Assembly (NCBI RefSeq): GCF_042477335.2
Contig: NC_091245.1
Location: 32,250,501-32,314,500, forward strand
DNA: 64,000 bases
Origin: Ovis canadensis
Lineage: Eukaryota; Chordata; Mammalia; Artiodactyla; Bovidae
Reading direction: 5' to 3'
A program made the position numbers and the translations under genes. Shown one piece after another: positions 58,091 to 64,000 of this stretch. The notes beneath the pieces are model-generated. The model had not been told where the DNA came from and ran no database searches. It saw only the letters and a program-made list of their open reading frames with translations. The first letter of the stretch is position 1; each line of letters opens with the position of its first letter.

Positions 58091-59840
58091 CTAAGCTACA
58101 GTACAGGCCTTTACTAGATCCCATGCTTGCCCCATTCACACATTTATTGTTCTGCACCTACTGTAGTTACAAGAACAGTCTACATGGGAGGAGATGAGCC
58201 AACGCGCTGGCATTCACGAGTTATGTAACCTCAGGCATAGCAGTTAGCCTCTGTACCTAGGTCTCCTTATCTACAAAATGAGAACAAAGAAAATCCTATC
58301 TCTTGGAGTGCCTGTGAGGATTACATGTATCCATATTTACTAAGTGCTTAGAACATGGCTTGGTCTGCGATAAAGGCTTATTATTATTTACGTGTCTGTC
58401 ATCTCCCCAAGATTCTGTGCTCCTTAGAGATGGTGGTTTCCCTTTTAATTTCTGTATGCCTCTCATCACAAGACACTGAATTAATTCCAATTTACTGAGT
58501 TTCTAACTGGAAACAGGCACAGTCACAGATGGCTCAGGACATCACCTTATGTAGTGTCCCCAAAGCCCTGGGTAGTAGATGTCATTATGTCCGTTTAGAA
58601 AGGATGAAAATCTCATCTCTACCTCAACATTATTATTTCTCACCACCTCCTAAGGCAAGCCTCCATTTCCTGACCTGCTTTGACTATGACTGATAGCTCT
58701 GTTTCTTTTGTTAAAAGGAGTTCTGTCTCCTTTCAGCTTCTGCCTATTGGTCTGCTCTGCTCCTACCAGAATCATTTCAGGCTGTCTTTCCTGTGATAGG
58801 GTTTCATGTAGCATACTAATGTATATTCATTTATTTTCTTTAATACCATAATAATCATTTACACATGTTGGTTCAATGAATCCATAGGTATTATTACTAT
58901 ACTCATTTACCAGATGAACAAAGTAAGACACAGAGAGGGCAACTGACCTGCCCAGCAGCTGGTGGGGCCAGGACTCAAAGTCTGAGCATCTAAGTCTAGT
59001 CAAGAGCAGAGTCCGCTTTCTCCCCACCACATATTTTGCCTCTCATGTGTTAGTTTACTACCACGGCATTAGCTTATTTATCCCTCACAGACCTGAAAAG
59101 AAGGGTATGACTGACTTCTGTCTACAAATGACAAAACTAAGGCATGAAAGCCGTCCTTCTGCCCCTCTTGCAGGGTCCAGCTGGCTTCTGCTGCTGGCTC
59201 TGTATGCCCACTCTGTCGCCCTCTTTGACCTGTGACCCCCCAGGAGCTCTAACTTCGCAGACCTCAGTTTCCTCATCAAGGAGATGGGGCTTATCATCAC
59301 TAGTGTCTAAGGCCGTCCTGGGAGGAGGTCTTTCCCACATGAGGAGGCTGTGTCTCTAACGGCAACCTTTCAGGATGGAGAGCTGATGTTTGCTTAGGAA
59401 GAAGGAGAATGCCATCCAGGGCCTCTCTGCTTCCCACACTGTGTCACATACGCTGATTTGTGAGGGGAGGCCCTGACTTTTCCCCTGGAGGCTGAGAGGC
59501 TGCACAGCGCAGCAGAAAAGGAGGCTGAGTGCCAGGCCAGTCAGCCCCTTTTGATCTCTCACCTCCCTGGAGGATTTAACCAACTGAGAGTCCCCAGCCT
59601 AACTGTACACAGGCTGCTGGCAGAGCCACACTGCAAATGCACTCCTGCACTGGCCAGTCACTTAGTGGCCTCTGCTCTGAGCCAGCCTCTCTGCTGAGGC
59701 CTCGGGATAGAGAAACAGATAAAGCTCCCTGGAGGTTGTCAATAGCATTCAAAGGTAATGCTTAGAAAGTACCTGACATGGTCACAGAGCCGGCATCAAA
59801 TAACCCTTCCCTCAGCCCTCGTGTGGAGCTGCCATGGCAC

Positions 59841-59869
59841 CGCCCCCCGCCCCCCGCCCCCCGCCCCCC
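59841..59869 (-). repeat. CCCCCCG tandem repeat, G-quadruplex-prone
   Basis: Four runs of six Cs separated by single Gs on the plus strand. On the minus strand, the sense strand of C8B, this gives four G6 runs with one-base loops, an ideal quadruplex pattern. It begins about 250 nt downstream of the exon 4 donor. Confidence 0.9.
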
Positions 59870-60117
59870 ACACAGCTCTCTCCTCAGTGCTCCCTCCCTG
59901 CAGTCACATTTGGTCCATCTGGTCCACCTGTCCATGGCACGTGCTCCCAGAGCCTCCGGGTCTGTCGTCACGAAGCAGCTGCGAGCACCTGCTAACACGC
60001 CAGCCTTTTCCAGAAAGGAACAGAGGAGCCACTCTGTCTACTGCTCCCTCCCTCTCTTCCCAGATCACATTTACTTACATGTTCTTCCCACTCCACAACA
60101 GAAAGACGGTAACTTAC

Positions 60118-60259
60118 CCACTGGCCAGCCTGCCAATGGCCCAGTATTGCTCCATTTCCTGCTGACATTTTTTATAAATCTTTCTACAGTTCGCCTCATC
60201 TGACTGGTCTCCACAGTCATTGTCCCCATTGCAAAGAAGTCTTCGGTTTATGCACCTCC
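60118..60259 (-). CDS. C8B: C8B exon 4 (LDL-receptor class A domain)
   Basis: 142 bp, phase 1 in, phase 2 out. It encodes [40 protein letters not shown] and AIGRLAS. It completes the LDL-receptor class A module with the calcium-binding acidic cluster [10 protein letters not shown], then starts the MACPF domain. The acceptor is tctccttcccag and the donor GTGG|gtaagt. The 46 full codons match C8 beta. Its first two bases complete the Gly after the AQT of exon 3. Confidence 0.97.
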
Positions 60260-62221
60260 CTGGGAAGGAGAAATGGGGTTACCCACAGGTTGAGGCAGGA
60301 AGGGGTGGGGGGGTTCACAGGGCTTGAGACCCACCATGACCCAGATTCTTGGCTGCAACTTTAAAGCTCTGTTCGCATTAGTCCTCATGTACTGGGGGTG
60401 AGTGGTCATGGAATTCACCATTTAATCTCCTCCAGAAGCCAGTGTTGTATTTCTGAATGCTCTTGAGGGCAGATTCGCCAGGCAGACCGGAAGGAAGGCT
60501 GGACTCCTCTGCTTGGGACTGGAGAGAGGAGGTGGGTTCAGAGGGTCCTGCAGCAGTACCTGCTGTGGCACCTTGCGTGAGTTTCCTGACTCCCTGTCTC
60601 AATGTACTCATCTGTAAAGTAGGGACGCCATCATACTTACTCCCAAAGGTCGCTGGGGATTCAAACAAATAAATGCAACAGCACCGACTCATGGTAAGAG
60701 CCGGATAAGTGTTGTTATTACTATTATTAGTGCTTTGACGGTCCAAATGCACGCTGCTGGTAAGTACTGGCAGGAGGATTGGAAGCTATAGCTTTCACAG
60801 AAACTCTCCCCATTAAATGGCACTGCCTTCAACATCAGAGCCATCCAGACTAGTAGATATTAAAAATATTTAGACTGTATATTTAAAGTTATTTGAGGCA
60901 CCTCCACTTCCTTGAAACTCTTTTCCCCATTGATTTGACTTCCTTTCTTATTTGCATATCTTTTGGGAGTAAAGCCCATAAAACAGGTGGCCATTTTTAC
61001 TTAAGCATGTCTGTTCATTTTAAACCAATGTTCTTTGGGTATTAAAGGCAGAAGAGTAACAATCTGGTCTTCAAATGTTTGTTACAAGACATTTAAACTA
61101 AAGCTGGCCTGAATAACCATTATTGGCTTTGGTCAGAATCATGGAACACCAGTCATAGTGAGTCCATGGATACACGTAAACATCTTTCAGATTTACTAGA
61201 TGGGGCTCGGCGTTTGCAATTATGCCTAGAAATTGCTCTAAGAATCCCTAATTCTTTGTAAAGATACTAAAGCACAGTTCACAAAGTTGTGGCAAATGTA
61301 GAGAGTTGTAACTTGCATCTAGGTAATCTGGGTCCAAATACTCTCCTTTTTGCTCGAGCCTTCGAGAAAAAAAGTCAGGTTTTCTTGAATTAGTTAAAGG
61401 AATTAATTGAAAAGAAAGTGTTTGCTGAGCTCTGCAGCTCATGATAATTCATTGTGTGCTCCTTCCTCCCTTCCCTCTGGCTGCCCATCCACCAGTCCTT
61501 CCTTTTGTCCTTCCTTCTTTGAACCAAAAATGTTGCAAAGACTACCTCATGCATTAAGGGTTATGCTTAAACTTGGTGATATAGAAATGCAGGGACTATC
61601 TCACCAAAGTTTTCAGAGATAAATGATGCTACCACCTTTTTGAACTGTTGCAGAGAGTGTGGCTACTTTGTATTTAGCCCCAAACCTCTGAGAAAGCCAG
61701 CAGAGCTCATGGTCTGTAAGGACCTCTTATACCCACTGTGTTACTTGATGCTTATGGCAAACTTATAAGGTATTAATATCACTTCTGACTTTCTGTGTAG
61801 ACAACCAACATGAAGAAAGGTTCAAATGACTTCTTCTAAATTAAAAAGTTAAAATAAAATTTGACTTAGGATTTCTGATTCCAGCACACAGAATTTTGGT
61901 GTCCTTAATGTCAGTGAATGTAATTTGAATTTCCAAATGCCTAATTGTATCTCCTCCACTTACCTCCTAAGTGTTGTGGGTGAGTAACTTCTCCAAGTCT
62001 CAATTTCTCAATTAGTAAAATGGGGGTAATATTAACACCTACATGGTAGGGTTGTTTTTATGAAATAATATGTGTAAAAAGAGGTCAAGTAGGACAAGGA
62101 TGCCTCCTGGCCTGACACATGACTTTGATCTTGAGCACTAGGGAATAGCCAGTGCTCCCATCATCACATGCCATCATCTCACTTAATACCCATCCCCTCC
62201 CACTGCTGTGTCCCTTTATAC
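60260..62221 (-). other. C8B: C8B intron 3
   Basis: 1.96 kb, low in young repeats. Diverged MIR-like phrases ('catctgtaaagtagggac' near 60610, 'ttagtaaaatgggggtaata' near 62013) suggest ancient MIRs. No exon or other feature was recognised. Confidence 0.75.
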
Positions 62222-62358
62222 CTGTCTGTGCACACACAAAGCCTTCACATCGCACTTGACTTCTGCATGGTCTGTTAGAAACACAGTCTTCAACTTCCTT
62301 GTCAGAGAAGCTGCATGGTTCCCCGTGGAACTGAGAGGGCCGGATCAAGTAGGCATGT
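62222..62358 (-). CDS. C8B: C8B exon 3 (end of first TSP1, start of LDLRA)
   Basis: 137 bp, phase 2 in, phase 1 out. It encodes HAYLIRPSQFHGEPCSFSDK, EVEDCVSNRPCRSQ and VRCEGFVCAQT plus one base of Gly. It covers the last part of the first thrombospondin repeat and the first two cysteines of the LDL-receptor class A module. The acceptor is ctctgctatagtacag and the donor ACAG|gtataa. Exons 1-2, which would hold the signal peptide, propeptide and the WxxW part of the first TSP1 repeat, are not in the window. The number 3 assumes the usual 12-exon gene. Confidence 0.96.
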
Positions 62359-64000
62359 CTGTACTATAGCAGAGAGGAGCAAGGTGAGACAAAGCCAGAG
62401 CCTCAGGAACATGGGGAGCGGAGGGCACACCTAAAGATCTATATTGCCACTGGCTGATTGCCTATTTTGAATAGACTGGGAACTCTCTGAGGGCAGGGAC
62501 TTTATCTTCAATCTCTATCACAGTAACCAATACAGGTTTGTTGAATGTGGGGAAAGCATGGACTTTCGAGTCAAAGGTAGTAAGTGAATTGATGGGGCCA
62601 GTTCAGTCTTTCAGCTTGATTAATCCCATGGGTTGATTCAAGTATTCTCATTTACTAAGTAGCTTAAAATGCAGAAGTATCCACTTTGGAGCCACTGACT
62701 CTGTTACTTTCTAGTTATGTGATACTGGGTAAGTTACTTAAGCACTGTGATCTCAACTTACTAATCTGTAAAACGGGGATAATTATGTACAGCTATGTAG
62801 TTTCAATTATATGTGAAATCTCATTATGTTGTCTGGTACAGAATAGGCATTCAATTTCTTCTGCTTACTTTTCTTCTGAATTATTAATAATTTTAGCAGT
62901 AAATATTTCTCTGTCTCTACTTTCCTGTTTGCTTATTCCAGAAATATTGACTGGATTTCCAAAATATCGATTCAGCTACACAATGCTGGGAAAACGTGGG
63001 TGCTTTTTATGCTTTTTGTTTGTGTTTTCTCATAACCATGTCCTGTGGACTGTCCTCAAGGAGGTCACAGCTGCTGGTGGTGGTCATGATGGCAACCACA
63101 AGGCAGCGGCAACCCAGTGAGAGGGGAGCCATGACCGGGCCAGGACAGAGTGCTCATAAACACAGAGGGGAGTCCTCAGCGCAGACTCAGGAGATGCAGA
63201 AGCGACATCTGAGCTGAGCCCCAAAGGGTGAGGAGACACGTCAGGCAAGCATGGAATGCTGGCATGAGGAGGGGAGAGAAGGGCAATCCGGATGGACGGA
63301 ATTGCTGTGCCAAACCCGAGAGGCTAGAGAGTATGTGCCTTATTCCAGGAAACAAGAAATCCATCCTGGCTGGAGAGAAGAGTTAAAGAGGGAGAGTGAG
63401 AAGAGACGGAGGGACACGGAGCCAGGAGCAGCTAAGGCAGGCCCTCCTGGGCCCTAATAAGGTTGCATTTAGTACTTCTTCATGGTACAATGAGAAGCCA
63501 CTACAGGGGAAGGAAATGATCAGATTTGGGTGACTTCCAAATGCTAGCTGCGGTCAAGATTTTGGACTTCCCCGGTGGCTCAGACAGTAAAGCATCTGTC
63601 TACAATGCGGGAGACCTGGGTCCGATCCCTGGGTCGGGAAGATCTTCGGCAATCCACTCCAGTACTATTGCCTGGAAAATCCCGTGGACAGAGGAGCCTG
63701 GTATGCTACAGTCCATGGGGTCGCAAAGAGTTGGACACGACTGAGCGACTTCACTTACTTACTTACTAAGGGGAGCAGACCTGATAGCAGTCCCTCTGAA
63801 GACTGACACGTTAACAGCCACAGTTATTATGTGAGTGGCATCCGGAAATCCAGAAAAGAAATATAGACAACCATCCACCTCTGCTCTTTGCATTTCTAGG
63901 GCATCTTTCTTCCTAGAAGGCAGAGGCTGGCAGGACAGGGATAAGGTCTGCAGAGAAGATACTAGAAGGCTAGCACCAGGCACCAGAGACAAAATGCATT
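62359..64000 (-). other. C8B: C8B intron 2 (3' part)
   Basis: No C8B coding sequence was found here. One L2/MIR-like scrap occurs near 62465-62545 ('gggaactctctgagggcagg') and one Bov-tA SINE at 63564-63755. The rest is unclassified. Confidence 0.75.
63564..63755 (+). mobile_element. Bov-tA-type SINE
   Basis: Forward copy 'ggacttccccggtggctcag' to 'cacgactgagcgacttcac', ending in ACTT repeats. It lacks a small internal segment near 'gatcttcggcaatcc'. Confidence 0.9.

Larger units (their letters stand above)
57240..60117 (-). other. C8B: C8B intron 4
   Basis: 2.9 kb. It contains a reverse Bov-tA at 57499-57705, a BovB 3' end at 57765-58090 and, near exon 4, a C-rich repeat at 59841-59869. 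The stretch 58100-59840 has no young repeat I recognise. Confidence 0.8.

Noticed and set aside
62359..64000. C8B exon 2 in the last 1.6 kb
   Set aside because: No minus-strand segment encodes the expected WxxW part of the first TSP1 repeat; the exon must lie beyond the window.
1..64000. An undescribed multi-gene system
   Set aside because: All coding sequence found belongs to C8A, C8B or retroelements; nothing else shows coding signatures.

Overview
The window is mammalian nuclear DNA from a ruminant, most likely a bovid. The evidence is its dense load of BovB (RTE-clade) LINE fragments and ruminant tRNA/BovB-derived SINEs (Bov-tA and Bov-A2 types), on top of older shared mammalian repeats (MIR, L2, MER20, MER5A, Tigger). 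The species cannot be fixed from sequence alone. Long introns, GT-AG splice sites and low coding density all fit a vertebrate gene locus.

Two genes are present, arranged tail to tail. On the plus strand are the last four coding exons of complement component C8 alpha (C8A): 6912-7037, 8159-8316, 12518-12740 and 15886-16037, ending in TGA. On the minus strand are ten exons of complement component C8 beta (C8B), from 62358 down to a TAA at 27966. Exons are numbered 8-11 (C8A) and 3-12 (C8B), assuming the usual 11 and 12 exons. Splice phases agree at every junction, giving open frames of 218 residues (C8A) and 505 residues (C8B) with no internal stop. Both genes look functional. The 5' ends of both genes, with promoters, signal peptides and the first thrombospondin repeats, lie outside the window.

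C8 alpha and beta are paralogous MACPF proteins. With C8 gamma they form C8, which joins C5b-7 on target membranes and recruits C9 to build the membrane attack complex. The paralogy is visible in the gene structure: C8A exon 10 (223 bp) equals C8B exons 10 plus 11 (154 + 69 bp), and both last coding segments are 152 bp.

Layout: 1-6911 C8A intron 7; 6912-16037 C8A exons 8-11; 16038-27810 intergenic, with a SINE cluster at 16.9-18.8 kb and a repeat-poor block near 25.4-26.1 kb; 27811-62358 C8B 3' end to exon 3; 62359-64000 part of C8B intron 2. Most introns are repeat mosaics, many with readable target-site duplications and nested insertions. I found no bacterial, CRISPR, rRNA or free-standing tRNA feature, and no sign of an undescribed multi-gene system. 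The most notable signals are a GC-AG intron in C8A with an overlapping out-of-frame GT donor, a split EGF exon in C8B, inverted SINE pairs around C8B exons 5 and 11, two 80-bp mariner miniature elements, and a G-quadruplex-prone tract in C8B intron 4.
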